A stretch of DNA of 64,000 nt, taken from Orientallactaga sibirica. Its lineage: Eukaryota; Chordata; Mammalia; Rodentia; Dipodidae. The notes beneath the pieces are model-generated. The model ran no database searches, was not told the origin of the DNA, and saw nothing but the letters and a program-made list of their open reading frames with translations. The stretch spans positions 310,001 through 374,000 of the forward strand of contig JAEOAD010001942.1 in NCBI GenBank assembly GCA_036365145.1, in the 5' to 3' direction. This document shows positions 1-11,875 of this stretch, one piece after another (positions within the stretch are counted from its first letter, which is position 1; each line of letters opens with the position of its first letter). The position numbers and the translations under genes are program-made.

Positions 1-598
1 CACATATATGTAAAGGCTATTATAGAATAATTTATTTGTTTGGATTCATTGCAGATGGCTTTAAAGAGTATGCTGACATCAAGTAATTTTCACTCAAATA
101 CTTTCCTGAAAAGTATAGTTTATTTCTTCTCATTCATAGACAGGATCACATTGTATTGTATAATGGTCTTTCTGTCCTTCTTTGCATTATTTGTCACCAT
201 AACTCAGTACATTTAGGTCTTGCTGTCATACAGGATAGAAAGGCATAAAAGTAAGGGAAAATGGGAAATAATAGAAGCCCTTCATCCAGGGATCCAGTGT
301 GTCTTTCCTGCTGACTGACAAAATCAGGAAACTTCAGAAGCCTCTGATTAAGTGAAGATTGCCTATAAATTTAGGGCATATTTTCCTAAAGATATCTCAA
401 ACAGAGTTGTCAGAGATAGTAAATAAACTGCTTACTTAGGGCCATATCACCTAGAACCTTGCATTAGCATTCTCCTCTCACTCCTAAATCTGGACAACAT
501 CTCTCAGGAATCCACTTTTCAACTGGATTTACAAAAGAATATTCGTTATTTTAGACCTTTTTGTAAATTATACCGTCTGATAAATATTACTTACAAAA
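1..598. other. No recognised feature
   Basis: AT-rich unique-looking DNA; nothing supported on either strand. Confidence 0.5.
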
Positions 599-742
599 GC
601 CATGCATGGTGGCACACACCTTTAATCCCAGTACTCGGGAGGCAGAGGTAAGAGAATCGCCGTGAGTTCAAGGCCACCCTAAGACTACATAGTGAATTCC
701 AGGTCAGCCTGGGCTAGAGTGAGACCCTACTTCAAAAAAACA
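599..742 (+). mobile_element. B1-type SINE
   Basis: 7SL-derived core CTTTAATCCCAGTACTCGGG to GTGAGACCCTACTTC, A-rich tail. Confidence 0.9.
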
Positions 743-1432
743 TATATATATTTGTACTCTGATATTGGGTGCACATGGGTGTATAAGTGCTACATCTATC
801 ATCTTGCATTATCCAGATCATGTTATGCATAAATAGAACAAAACATCTAGGTCTGATGAATTTCTCCCTACTTTTCTGCCTCACTTAGGTGAAGCATCTC
901 ATCTTTTCTGCCACTAAGACTGGATTTATGTAATCAGATCACAGATAACCAAGCCTTTGGACTCATACTTAATGATGTGACCAGATTTCTTGTACCTCCA
1001 GCCTATAGACAGAAGATCATGGAATTTGTGCACTTCTTGAATTTAATCTTGAGTTATTTCTTCTAGAGTTCATCATCAGTTCATCCATCAGTGAAAAGTT
1101 TACAAGATGGAGGAAAAGAAAGTGAGGGAAATAGAGACTGAAATCACAAAGGAAGCAGTGAGGGGAGGAAGAAGGGTACACGAAGGATTATAGGGATGGA
1201 GAAAATAAAGGGAAGAAAAATATCAAAAATAAATTTTGTTTGAGAATACTATAATGAAACCTAATACTGTGTATACTGGTGTTTTTTTTTTAATTTAAAA
1301 TAAGATCTAGAAAAAAATTTCTGTGTCATGGTTTGACCCTCTTTTCTAAAAAATAAAAATAAAAAAAAGATGAGAAACTATAATTGAGATGTCCTGAAGG
1401 AAGACAGGACCCAGTGAGCAACAGCCCCAGGA
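743..1432. other. V1 3' flank, no recognised feature
   Basis: Unique-looking AT-rich DNA downstream of V1; no other gene seen. Confidence 0.5.
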
Positions 1433-1460
1433 GGTTTTGGTTTAGGTCTAGAGCACTGTG
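1433..1460 (-). promoter_or_regulatory. V1 recombination signal (12-RSS)
   Basis: On the minus strand: heptamer CACAGTG (1460-1454), 12-bp spacer CTCTAGACCTAA, nonamer ACCAAAACC (1441-1433). The nonamer has one change from the kappa consensus ACAAAAACC. RAG1/2 would cut between the heptamer and the V exon end. Confidence 0.93.
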
Positions 1461-2067
1461 TAGGAAACTCCTCACCCTGCTGACAGTAATAGTCTGCAGC
1501 ATCATCAACCTCCACAGGATCGATGGTGAGGGTGAAATCTGTCTCAGATTCACTGCCACTGAACCTGTCTGAAACACCAGACCCTAGAGCAGATGCTGTA
1601 TAGATCAAGAGTTTGGGAGGCTGTCCTGATTTCTGCTGATACCAGTGCATTAAATTAATGCCAACTATGTTACTGACACTCTGGCTGGCCCTGCAGGAAA
1701 TGGTGGCCTTCTCCCCTGGAGACACTGCCAGAGAAGCTGGAGACTGGGTCAGTACAATGTCTGCCATGGAGCCTGGAATGATAAACACACATACATGACT
1801 GTTACAGATTTACTGAAACCATTCCAAAGTAAAACTACTGCCTGTGAAATCCAGGACAACTATCATGAACATCACTCTGAGAAACCACAAAACAAAAGGA
1901 AACTGGGAAATTTAAAACCAATTGTAAATGCCTTAATCCCAAGCGATCAAGATCCTAGAGGCCTGGAAAACAGTGAGGACCACAGTGAAGACACCGCCAC
2001 TTCTCTGCCCACTTTCACCTGGAACCCAGAGCAGCAGCGCCCATAGCAGGAGAGCAGCTGACCCCAT
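1461..2067 (-). CDS. IGKV: V1: immunoglobulin kappa variable gene, mouse IGKV3 / human IGKV7-like, intact
   Basis: Germline V segment of the kappa light chain; after V-J joining it supplies the antigen-binding variable domain of a secreted or membrane antibody. The leader exon (2067-2019) encodes [16 protein letters not shown] plus one base and ends at a GT donor (GTGAAAG). The intron is 1773-2018. The V exon (1772-1461) follows a TTTATCATTCCAG acceptor and completes leader residues GSMA before [18 protein letters not shown]. Cys23 (TISC), Trp41 (MHWYQQ) and Cys104 (DYYC) are present, CDR1 is 11 residues, and germline CDR3 is QQGEEFP. There is no stop or frameshift, and a 12-RSS follows directly. 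FR3 is odd: the usual GSGSGTDF stretch reads GSESETDF, with two Gly to Glu changes on a surface loop. Family assignment rests on the DPVE-DDAA-YYC pattern. Functional by sequence; expression cannot be judged. Confidence 0.93.
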
Positions 2068-2116
2068 CTCTGAGAGCTGGACTAGAGGTTGCTTCGTAGG
2101 GTGCTGACAAGCTGCC

Positions 2117-2169
2117 TTTAAAGATGCTTTGAGCAGTCTGGACCTTTGCCTATGACTCAACATGCAAAT
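2117..2169 (-). promoter_or_regulatory. V1 promoter: octamer, AP-1-like site, TATA-like TTTAAA
   Basis: Read toward the gene: octamer ATTTGCAT (2169-2162), two bases, TGAGTCA (2159-2153), then TTTAAA (2122-2117). The octamer lies about 95 bp before the ATG, as expected for Oct-1/Oct-2/OCA-B control of kappa V promoters. The AP-1-like site is identical in V4 and V5. Confidence 0.8.
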
Positions 2170-2472
2170 CAGCTCAGAAAAGCTGGGGTTGGTGTACAAA
2201 GCTACACCTGCTCTTGTTTTGCCCACTGGGAGTTAGGGTTAGAAAAACATGTCATAGAGAAGCTCAAGCATGTCCCAAGGTATTTCGTGTAAGTTCAAAC
2301 AGAAATGGACTTGTAGTGTGGGATTCATATCCCATTCAAAGACTTCAAATTAAAACAATAACATAAAAGATCTCATTAGTCATTTGTATGTTGGCACACA
2401 CTATCTGCCATCTGTATTTATGTGTTTTATGTGTCCTGGATCAATTTAGTACAACCCAAACGTATTCAGAAA

Positions 2473-2556
2473 AGGGTGAGGATGTAGCTCAATGGTAGAA
2501 TGCTTGCCTTGCATTAGTAAAGCCCTGGGTTCAAACCAAAGCACAATAAAAAAAAA
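2473..2556 (+). mobile_element. ID-like SINE (tRNA-derived)
   Basis: Head GATGTAGCTCAATGGTAGAA with A box, GGGTTCAAACC-type B box, then A8 tail. Confidence 0.75.
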
Positions 2557-3710
2557 TCATTTAACATGGACAAACTTTCCTTCTTTTCATTCCCTAAACA
2601 ATATAGTGTATCAACTATACACATAGTATTGGTATTGTATAAGATATTTTACGTACTCTAGCGAATATTTTAGATGTGTTGGTTTAACAATATGTGGTTA
2701 AATTTTGTTTTAAATACACCTTTCCACCCTGTGACTCTTACAACATTTCATTGCAATGTTCTGTGAGCCTTGGCGAGCATAACATAAGTCACCTTAGTGT
2801 GGAGCTCTCAGAAATCTCTGATTTTCTGCTTTGATGAGTTTTGAGTCTCCTCAGTGCCTACACCATCTCTCTGGAGGAGGTTGGCAGGCTAGCAGTGAAA
2901 GCAGCACTCTACTTAATACACCATCTCCTCAGTAATATTTCCAGGGCCCACGAAGATGTGAGAGAGATGACTTGTCTTGTAAAAGGCAGTCAACTTTCTT
3001 TTCTTGGCATACTGATAGGTCTTGGGTTCTCCAGTATTTGCTGTCTTCTGTTAAAAGCAAATTCTTTAGCCAAAGAGTGAGAGCGGCATGGATCAAAGGG
3101 CGTAAACATAGATATTTAGAAGACTTTTTGATAAGCATAGCTTCTCCTTTTAGCCAGAGAGCAGAGGAAGCTTCCCTGTAGGGTCTATAACCTTCCAAGC
3201 CATAGGCTTCTGCCTTGGTTTTTTAGTACCAAAGATGCATACTATCCCACTGAGCCAGCCCCATATCCAATCAGAAAGCGGTTGATTACACCCATAACTT
3301 CATGCCACTGTTACAACAGTGTGCACATCAAGCTTGGCTAGTTGATTTTGTAGCTTGCAGGATTCATTGCTTGTTCATGTTATTGAGAACCTTTATCTCT
3401 CAGCAGCTTGCATAGCACTTTCCAGCACAATGAGGACTAGCCAGCCCTCTTCCATCTCAGTTCTAGCATAATGGCTCATTGTCTTGCAATCACAGCCTGT
3501 GGTATCTTGAGCAATAAGGTCTGGGCGTTTAGTTTTTGTGGGTAACCAAGTGCTTGGCCATGGACTGAATTGTTTTATGGACCTCAGAAGCCTCCCTGAA
3601 CAACAGTTCACTGTGAGGGAAAACCCAATCCTGGCACTGGGATTTACATGCATTTTATAGCGTATCATTTTGGTGTAAAGTATTCTCCACCCCTGCAGGA
3701 TGATTCTTCC

Positions 3711-3762
3711 CAATCTCTCTCTCTCTCTCTCCCTCCTCTCTCTCTCTCTCTCTCTCTCTACT
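3711..3762 (+). repeat. (CT)n microsatellite
   Basis: CT repeat with few interruptions, inside an L1 3' UTR. Confidence 0.9.
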
Positions 3763-4688
3763 TGTCTTTTTTGTTTTTAAGAGAGTTATATCTTTTGTTA
3801 ATTTAAGAGAAATATCTTTTAGTTAGATAATGTAGAGGAAGATTGCTATAGTACTGATTCATGCCATCATTAGTTTTAGTTATCTCCTCACTTCCTTCCT
3901 TCCCCTTACCTCATTCCCCTCTGTCTATCCACTTGCCTGTCAAGGATGCCCTTCTCACATCTTTCTCTGTCTCCACTCTTACTATCTTCATTCTAGTTCC
4001 TTACCAATACTACTGATGCTTACTACAACTTACAAACAAATCAAACTATTCCTTGTTAGGGTCTGCATATGTGAGAAAAGATAAGGTGTTTGTCTTTCTG
4101 AGCCTGGGTTACCTTAATTAGTATATTTTGTTTTGTTTTGTTTTTCTGGGCCCATCCATTTTCATGAAAATTTCCTTTTTCCTTACTGCTGAATATATGT
4201 ATCATTGTGTATATTTACCACACATTCGTTGTCCTTTAATCAGTTGATGGGTATCTGGAATGATTGTATTTCTTAGCTATTTTGAATAGAGCAACCACAA
4301 ACATGGCTTAGCAAGTATCTCTGTAGTAAAGGCTAGAATCTGTAAGGTATATGCCCAGGAGTAGTATAGCCAGGTCAAATGTTAGATCCATGTTTAGATT
4401 TTTGAGGGACCTCCATACTTATTTCCATAGTGGCTGTATAAATTTGTGCTCCCACTAACAATAGATGAGGTTTCCTCTTTCGCTACAGCCTGACCAGCAT
4501 TTATTGTCATTTGATTTTTTTATGATAACCATTCTAACCTGATAATATCAATGTAGTCTTAATTTGCATTTTCCAGATGGCTAAAAATGTTGAACATCTT
4601 TGTAGATGTTTATTAGACATTTGTATTTCTTTCTTTGAGAACTCTGCCCCAGTTTTTGAGTGGGATGATTGGTTTTCTTATTGCTTAG

Positions 4689-4690
<2 letters not shown>

Positions 4691-4732
<42 letters not shown>
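4691..4732 (+). repeat. T42 homopolymer
   Basis: Uninterrupted T tract inside antisense L1 ORF2. Confidence 0.95.
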
Positions 4733-4733
<1 letters not shown>

Positions 4734-4925
4734 TAGATATTCTGCAGATTAAACCTCTGTCAGATGTGTAGCTGGTAAAGATTTTCTCCATTCTGTAGGT
4801 TGGCTAGTGACTTTGTTGCTAGTGTACTTAGCTGTACAATAGCTTTCATGATATAGTTTCATGATATCAGGAGTGTTGTGTAATTTCTTGGGCTATGGGA
4901 GGTCTTATTTAGAAAGTCTTTCCCA

Positions 4926-5067
4926 ACCAGGTGTAGTGGTGCATGATTTTAATCCAAGCACTTGGGAGGCAGAGGTAAAAGGATTGCCATGAGTTTGAGG
5001 CCACCCTGAGACTACATAGTGAATTCCAGATCAGCCTGGGTTAGACCTAGACCATACCTCAAAAAAT
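4926..5067 (+). mobile_element. B1-type SINE
   Basis: Diverged core TTTTAATCCAAGCACTTGGG; purine-rich tail to about 5135. Confidence 0.88.
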
Positions 5068-5164
5068 AAGAGAGGAAGGAAGGAAGGAAGGAAAAGAAAA
5101 GAAGAAAAAGAAAAATGAAAAGAAAGAAAAGAAATTGCAGAAAGTCTTCCTCTACACCTATTTT

Positions 5165-6245
5165 TTTTTTAATATATATTTTTTATTTATATTATTCTGA
5201 TTTTACATTCATAGTATTGGTTCCATTGTCCTCCTCCCTGTCCTCCCACTTTCAAAGGGACCCTCATCAATGGGGAATGTGGGTCATGCATTGTGAGGTT
5301 AGTCAAGAGTTCTGGGGGGTATGCCCCAGTTCTGTGCATAAAGCCCCAACTTGTGACTCTAACAATCTTTCCACCCCCTCTTCCACAAGTTTCCCTGAGC
5401 CACATTGGGGTCTGCTTCAGTGGTGAGGTTTTGGGAGCCTCTGTGTCTCTGGATATCTGGCTTAGTTGGAGTTGGATGTTCTCTGTGTTTATCTCCTTCA
5501 GCCTTTTTCTGGTGTCGTGATCACCATGAACGCTGTATTCTTGCCCTTCCCCTGCATTGTTCTATGGTTTCAGCTGGGGCCCTGGTGGGTGTGGTTAGCT
5601 GATCCTCCCTTCAGGTTTGTTGTCCACCTGAAAAAAGATAAGCAAATTCTCCAACGGAGAGAGAAGTTAGTACTAGATAGAAAGGATGAGCATATATGTT
5701 TTGGAAGGAATTTTATATGCATTGGCTCTCTTCTAGCCCACATTTGGTGGTATCTTGATCTTGGAGACTGAGCTCATTTTTTGTACATGGTTTTGACTTA
5801 TTTCCCAGTTCCAGCAATGAGTTCCATTCCACTGAGTGGATCTATTAGCCAAATCAAGAGCAGTTGGTTACCCACCATGGCTGTGTGCCACTACTGCACT
5901 TATATGAGCATTATGTCAAGTTGTTTCCTGCTGGGTATCTTAGACTGCAAGTTGTTTGGATCAATGTCAGACATTTTCCCCCAGTTGCTCGTGTAGCACC
6001 CTCTGGTACTAGACTAGCTAACTGTCTGGGGACTGACCTTCTTCCAGATTCTGGCCAGTTCTCTCTGTGTTTGGTCTCACACACGTATGCTGTCTTCCAC
6101 AGTAGGGTCTTGCCATTAACCTTTGGTGGGTCACCAAGAACTCTGACAGAAGTCTGTCTTTTTTTGGGAAACCTTGTAGGTGTTTCAGATCAACAGTTCA
6201 TTGTGGAAGTTAACCCGTGCTGGCACTGGGTGTTATAAGTCTGCA
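5165..6245 (-). mobile_element. L1 LINE, 5'-truncated 3' UTR
   Basis: Reverse complement of the 3' UTR seen at 59400-60600, in the same order. Open frames here are chance frames within the UTR. Confidence 0.75.
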
Positions 6246-6362
6246 CCTAGGAAGGTGAGGAGGAAAAAGATAGATAATGTAAAAGAGAAAGTGAGTATAG
6301 AGAAGAGAGGGAGAGAGACTCAACCTTATCCAGAGGAAAAAAAGGTGGATACATAACTAATA

Positions 6363-6405
<43 letters not shown>

Positions 6406-6944
6406 AGTGGGGAAAGTGGAAAAAATTTAAAAAATAAAAAAGAGTTAATTTTTTTTTAAAGGTGAATGTAGAAGTACAGAAATAATGAAATGTTTGAGAA
6501 TAAAGAGGACCCATATACTTAATGGCATCCAGGTTTCCACACTTAGTGGGTAGAAATTCCAGTAAGATTTATATTAGGTGTTCATCACCCAGGAGAATCA
6601 GTGAAAATAAAGACAGGATGAGCTACAATTTTTGTTTAGAACCTAACGTAAAAAGCATACAAGAGAAATGAAAGTGTGTCTGGAAGAAGCTAAACCTTAT
6701 GAGAATCAAACAGTGTGTATCATTCTCATTCTGACTGACCAGCAGCCAAGGAAAGAAATGGGCACACACACATACAGATAAGCCTGCCTCGCAGCATACA
6801 CAAACACTCCAATTTCAGCTTTGATGAGAAAAATGCTGAGAATGAGGTATGAAGACCACTCAGGAAAAGGTGATGGAATGGAAACAGAGTTTCTTAAATA
6901 AGAAGCTATACAAACTGAAAAGGCAATAATGCTATTTAGATCCT
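6246..6944. other. No gene; AAAT microsatellite and unassigned DNA
   Basis: Only the simple repeat at 6362-6406 is recognised. Confidence 0.5.
6362..6406 (+). repeat. (AAAT)n microsatellite
   Basis: About 11 AAAT units. Confidence 0.95.
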
Positions 6945-7295
6945 ATATTAGTTATTCCTCATTGCTGTGAACAAATAACTGACCAGAAGCAACTTAGGGT
7001 ATAAAAGATTTATTTTCAACATATAGCTTGTAGGATAAATTTCAAAGCAAGTCAGTGTGTAGTGGTGGGAAAGGGAAAACAGCTCTTCATATTGTTGTCA
7101 GAAAGCAGAGAATAAACAGGAAGTGGGAGCAGAATATAAATTTTCAATGCCTGCCCTCAGTGGCCCACATTCTGTAGCAGGACTTACCCCCTTATAAGTT
7201 CAACCACCTCCCCAAACAGTATCACCCACTGAGGACCACTGAGGACCAAGTTCTCATACACATTAGCTTATGGGGAGACATTTAACAAAGCACAA
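6945..7295 (+). mobile_element. Rodent interspersed repeat, possibly a URR1-type DNA element
   Basis: Begins GCTGTGAACAAATAACTGACC, AGCAACTTAGGG, and ends with the CCACTGAGGACCAAG...TTATGGGGAGACATTT block. The family name is from memory and tentative. Confidence 0.4.
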
Positions 7296-7654
7296 CAGAT
7301 CCATAAGCAAAGTGAGGTCCCAGGGTAAGCTACTCCTCAAGATTTCAGACCCACGCTGATACAGAGAATCACAAGATACTCAAACAGAAACCAGTGTACC
7401 AGTGTACAGGTAGGAAAGTCTGAACTATACTGATCAATTGCTGGAGGTACATCTGGAGAAATCTAACACTGAAAATTCCAAGGGAATTACCTGAGTCCCA
7501 CACAGTGTCACATTAAACATTAGAAAAGAACTATGTTATGGTTCCAAGGGGAATATAGTGGGATGCAGAGTGGAATAAAGAACTATTTTGAAATATACCA
7601 GAAAATTCTTTTCTTTCAGTGCCAGGTCCAGCCTCAGAAAAAACTAGTTAACCT
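7296..7654. other. No recognised feature
   Basis: Nothing supported on either strand. Confidence 0.45.
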
Positions 7655-7945
7655 GAGTCCACCATTGTTGCTGGGATAAAGCACCAGAACAAAAGCAGCA
7701 ATGTTGTTTATTTTGGCTTACAGTCGCAAAGATGGCAGGCGAAAATATGACATGAGCAGAGGCTGGACATCACTTCTTCCACAGCAGTTGGAAAACAACA
7801 GCAGGAGAGTGAGCCAATCTCTGACAAGGGGGAGCTGGATAGAACTTCCCTAATCCCACCACCAACAACACATATCTTCCAACAAGGCTCCACCTCCCAA
7901 ACTGCCACCAGCTGAGGACTAAGTATTTAAAACACATGAGTTTAT
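7655..7945 (+). mobile_element. Second copy of the same rodent repeat type
   Basis: GCTGGGATAAAGCACCAGAA start and the CTCCACCTCCCAAACTGCCA end block are shared in layout with 6945-7295. Confidence 0.4.
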
Positions 7946-8180
7946 GGATGTGGCTGGAAAGAGACTGATTGAGCTGGAGTAGTGAAATAGCCAATACAAA
8001 CCAGCTATAGCCTTCTACATAAAACAAGGGGGATATGGGCTCCAGCTAACTTCAGCTAGCCTCTCCTACCCAAACATATGGGAAAAATCTAAGGAATTGT
8101 GAAATTTCAAGCCAAGATGCACAGGCTCACTAAAGAAACAGACCTAATCCCAGGAAAATAAGTAATATTTATACTGTCAT

Positions 8181-8418
8181 TTTATTTTATTTTTATTTAT
8201 TTATTTGAGAGAGAAAAAGAGGCAGAGAGAGAGAGAGAGGGAGAGAGAGAAAGAGAGAATATGGGCATGCCAGGGCTTCCAGCCACTGCAAATGAACTCC
8301 AGATACATGTACCACTTTGTGCATCTGGCTTACATGGGTCCTAGGTATTTGAACCAAGGTCCTTTGGCTTTGCAGACAAGTGCCTTAACCACTAAGCCAT
8401 CTCTCCACCCCCCCCCCC
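8181..8418 (-). mobile_element. B2-like (tRNA-derived) SINE
   Basis: T/A-rich tail, GAGA tract, and reverse complement of the head ending CCATCTCTCC. Confidence 0.88.
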
Positions 8419-8464
8419 ATATACTATCATTTGTTTGGAGGCAAGCCCAAAAAACTGACCTTCT

Positions 8465-8674
8465 CTTTATGTGAGAAAGAGAGCAAATTGGCACACCAGG
8501 ACCTCCAGCAATTGTAATCAAACTCCAGACGCATGCACCACCTTGTGTACAAGTGCAACCTTGCACACTTGTATCACCTGGTGCATCTGGCTTACATGGG
8601 ACCTGGAGAGTCAAACATAGGTCTGTAGGCTTCACAGGCAAGCACCTTAACCACTAAGCCATCTCTCCAGCCTT
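8465..8674 (-). mobile_element. B2-like SINE, tail truncated
   Basis: Body GGCACACCAGGACCTCCAGC through to CATCTCTCCAGCC. Confidence 0.85.
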
Positions 8675-8765
8675 ATATTATCATTTTTATAATGCTCCCT
8701 ATGAGATTCTGCCAAAGGTCATCAGTGATCATGACCTGCTTCTTGTTATGGTTTCAAAAACCACA

Positions 8766-8897
8766 ACACTGCCTGGTATGGTGGTATTTTCCAGTAATCT
8801 CAGTATTGGGAGAATGAGGCAGGAGAATCTTGAGTTCAAGGACAACTTAAGCTACATAACCTGTGCTATAGAACTAAAGCCTATCTCAAAACATACA
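8766..8897 (+). mobile_element. Old B1-like SINE
   Basis: Weak core CAGTAATCTCAGTATTGGGA, then GAGGCAGGAGAATC. Confidence 0.65.
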
Positions 8898-10072
8898 ATT
8901 TTACCTCATCATTCATAGGCACACACACCATTATCTGCTTCTGCATAGACCTCCAGTTACATGCACATACATTTCTATCTGTACTAAGTTCACAATTTAA
9001 CTTTCTATTCCTTAACACTTATGGTTTCCCTATTTAATATGGCAGAACCTCCTTCCCAACATGAGAGGGCACTTAGAACCCTTAGACAGATAAGAATGAC
9101 AAAATAATAGAACAGAAGAAAATAGGATAGAATACAAGATAATAGAAGATGTAATGGGAAGGGCCTGTGGGGTGCACTAAAATGTCACAACAGCAATGTC
9201 ACTTTCAGAAGAAGCTATTTGAGGTCATGTCTGAGGGGAAGGATTTAGGAGGCAAAGCTCAGGGAAGAGCCTTTTAAAAATGCACAGAGGCTGAGCATAG
9301 GATTACAGGGCATTCTGAAAGAAGACAAAGAAATTGGTGTGTGCAGGCAGACATAAGCCTAATTCCTAGAGACCATAGAAGTCTGCCAGAGAGTTTCAGG
9401 TTTATACTAAGTACAATGAGACTGGAGGATAATGGTGGCAATTAGTTTGTGCTTTTACTGAACACATTTCTGTGCATATTGTGCCTGACACACAAGGAAG
9501 AAAACAGTGGAGGGCTTTGTCATTTTTTTCACCAACAGTTAGCTCTTTTATCTCATCCTTATCTGAAACCACCTCATGGTGTTCTATGAGAGTAGAATTG
9601 AACACACTGAACAACGCCCAGTGCCAAGTATTCAACTGGATAAAATCAGTATTCTACAAATTAGAAAATATGATACATACAAAGAATTCTCAGTCTTTTG
9701 GTCCAAAGTTTGCTGAGCCTGGTATAAACACAATTTCCCCAAGGATGAAATTAAAGAGTAATTTAGTTCCCTCTGTAAAAGAATTTTGTAAATGTAATAA
9801 ATTAAGATGATTTTTGGAGAAGGAAATTATCTGAATGGACCTTACTTGATCATAGCAACCCTTAAAATCTGGTCAGAGGAAAGGAATTTGGAAAATATTT
9901 GTCGTGAAAAGAACTTGATATTGAAGTTTCTGATGCTGCAGATAAAAGAAGGTATATTTCAAAGCATGTCCAACTCCTTCTGGATTTTTTAATTTAAAAG
10001 ACCATGAGGAAAGGTACCACCCATGTTATTCCTAAACCTGTAGAGCATAAAACTAAGACTAATGGCATAGTA
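8898..10072. other. Unassigned intergenic DNA
   Basis: Contains a 112-codon open frame (9472-9810, +) with no recognised family and no splice or promoter context; treated as chance. Confidence 0.45.
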
Positions 10073-10225
10073 ATTTTTTTTTTTTTTGAGGTAGGGTCTC
10101 ACTCTAGCCCAGGCTGACCTAGAATTCACTTTGTAATCTCAGGGTGGCCTCGAACTCACAGAGATCCTCCTACCTCTGCCTCCCAAATGCTGGGTTTAAA
10201 GGCATGCACCACCAACACCTGGCTT
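10073..10225 (-). mobile_element. B1-type SINE
   Basis: T tract then GAGGTAGGGTCTCACTCTAG through to the CACCTGGC head. Confidence 0.92.
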
Positions 10226-10304
10226 GACATAGTAATTTAGTGGTCATTTGTTACTCAATATTCTAAAATTAATAGAAATATCAATGTATCCAAGCACATG
10301 ATTA

Positions 10305-11460
10305 CCTGCCTGAGGTAAAAGTTAAGACCCTATTACTGCCGACACAGAACATGGTGAGACCTGACTAGAATCCAGAAGAGAGCCAACCCCCAGACAGTTA
10401 GCCCTTCTAGTGCAGGAAAGCACTGCATGAGCTACTGAGGGAAAGTGGTCAACAGTGGTGTGGGCAAGCAGGGGTCTAAGCTACTTAGAAGCAACCAGCC
10501 TGACAAGAAGCAAACTCCAGTGCAGTGGTGGCACACAGCCTTGGTGAGTAACTGATGGCCTTCTAATTGGCTAAAAGATCCACTCAGTAGAAAAGGAACC
10601 CATATTTGGAACTGGGAACCAGGTCAGAATCCTATGGAGACAAAGATGCTTTCCAATGTCAAGCTTCCACTAGTGTTTGGCTAAAACAGAAACTACATCC
10701 ATCAAAAATTCCCCAAATTAGGGCTGGAGAGATGGCTTAGCGGTTAAGGCGGCTGCCTGCTAAGCCTAAGAACCCAGTTCCAATCTCCAGATCCCATGTT
10801 TAGCCAGATGCAAAGTGATGCAAGGGCACAATGCTGCACTTGATCACAAGGGGGTGCACACATCTGGATTTTGTTCTCAGCAGCTGAGAGACTGCTGGCG
10901 TGCCCATCTCTATCTGTCTCCTCTCCTCTCTGTCTCTCTCTGTGTCTCTCTCCAAAAATAAATAAAATTATTTTAAAAAATATTTTTAAATTCCCCAAAT
11001 TAATAATTCTTATCCAGTTTAACCTATACTAACTTCACTCTCTGTTGGAGAATCTGGGTTTTTTTAAAGTACTGAGACCCAAAGAGATGAACCACCCCTT
11101 GCATCTCACCCATGGCTCAGGTGAAACCACAGAGGAAGTACAGAGACAGGCAAGACTGATGCTTCCATGGTGAGCCTGACAAGCAGTGCCAGGGTGTAGG
11201 AGACAGACACTGAGGATACTCAATACATACCAAAGCAGAAATCCAGAGACTCCTAAGAACTCATCACTGAAGTAGACTTAAAACACACCCACCATGGCTC
11301 CGGGAATTTTGTGGAAGAAGAGGCAGAAAGATGGTAAGGGCCACAGGTTAGGAAGTCATACCCAGAGGCATTTCCTACCCCCCAATAACTGACTGCTGCT
11401 CCCACAATGCATAACCCACATCCCCATGGGAAATACCAGCAACCCCACTGCAGAAAAAAA
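10305..11460 (+). mobile_element. L1 LINE, 3' UTR, interrupted by a SINE
   Basis: Plus-strand L1 3' UTR, matching the reverse complement of 20180-21100. A B2-like SINE (10721-10987) splits it with target duplication AAATTCCCCAAATTA. Ends in an A-rich tract near 11455. Confidence 0.75.
10721..10987 (+). mobile_element. B2-like SINE
   Basis: GGGCTGGAGAGATGGCTTAG head (pol III A box) with TSD AAATTCCCCAAATTA. Confidence 0.92.
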
Positions 11461-11758
11461 AACAAAAACTGTAGTGAAGACCTCTGTATTAGCTTGCTAT
11501 TTCTACTGTAACAATTTACCATAAACCCTAGTTGGAACATTAAAATAATCATCAGAAATTATTGAATATATTTGAAAAATGAATGGACAAAATTTTCTAA
11601 TAAAGTAAAATGAAAGTAGAGATAATATTGATTAAAATATTGATACTTTCAGTAATATTTCTGGCTTCATACTAAAACTTCATGGTCAGTTAAATAACTG
11701 GTTTTGTATTTAATATATTTTGAGTTACCTAATATATAAATATAGTTGATTAATTATT

Positions 11759-11875
11759 TTTTGAGGTTAGGCTGGCCTCAAACTTGTTATACAGCCCAAG
11801 CTGGCCTTGAACTCATGATTCTCTTCCCTCTACTTCTTCTGGGCTAGGATGACAGATGTGCATCACCATTCTCTA
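11759..11875 (-). mobile_element. Old B1-like SINE
   Basis: GAGGTTAGGCTGGCCTCAAA and AGCTGGCCTTGAACTCATGA. Confidence 0.75.

Larger units (their letters stand above)
2725..4920 (-). mobile_element. L1 LINE, 3' end (ORF2 end and 3' UTR)
   Basis: Minus-strand L1: 3' UTR at 2725-3800, then antisense of the ORF2 C-terminal region (4070-4920) with the typical 'CATTGTCATTTGA' and 'TTGAACATCTTT' blocks. A T42 tract (4691-4732) and a CT microsatellite (3711-3762) lie inside. 5'-truncated. Confidence 0.8.

Noticed and set aside
1384..1572. Frames on the strand opposite V1, and similar ones over V2-V5
   Set aside because: Mirror frames of real V exons; the splice sites, leader and RSS all support the other strand.
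2473..2556. tRNA gene
   Set aside because: A and B boxes are present but the cloverleaf is incomplete and it has an A tail; this is an ID-type SINE. The same reasoning applies to the B2-like SINE heads.
5864..6238. 124-codon frame as a gene
   Set aside because: Lies wholly inside an L1 3' UTR and is not open in the other copies of that UTR.
9472..9810. 112-codon plus-strand frame as a gene
   Set aside because: No domain, no promoter or splice context, and a low-complexity composition typical of chance frames.
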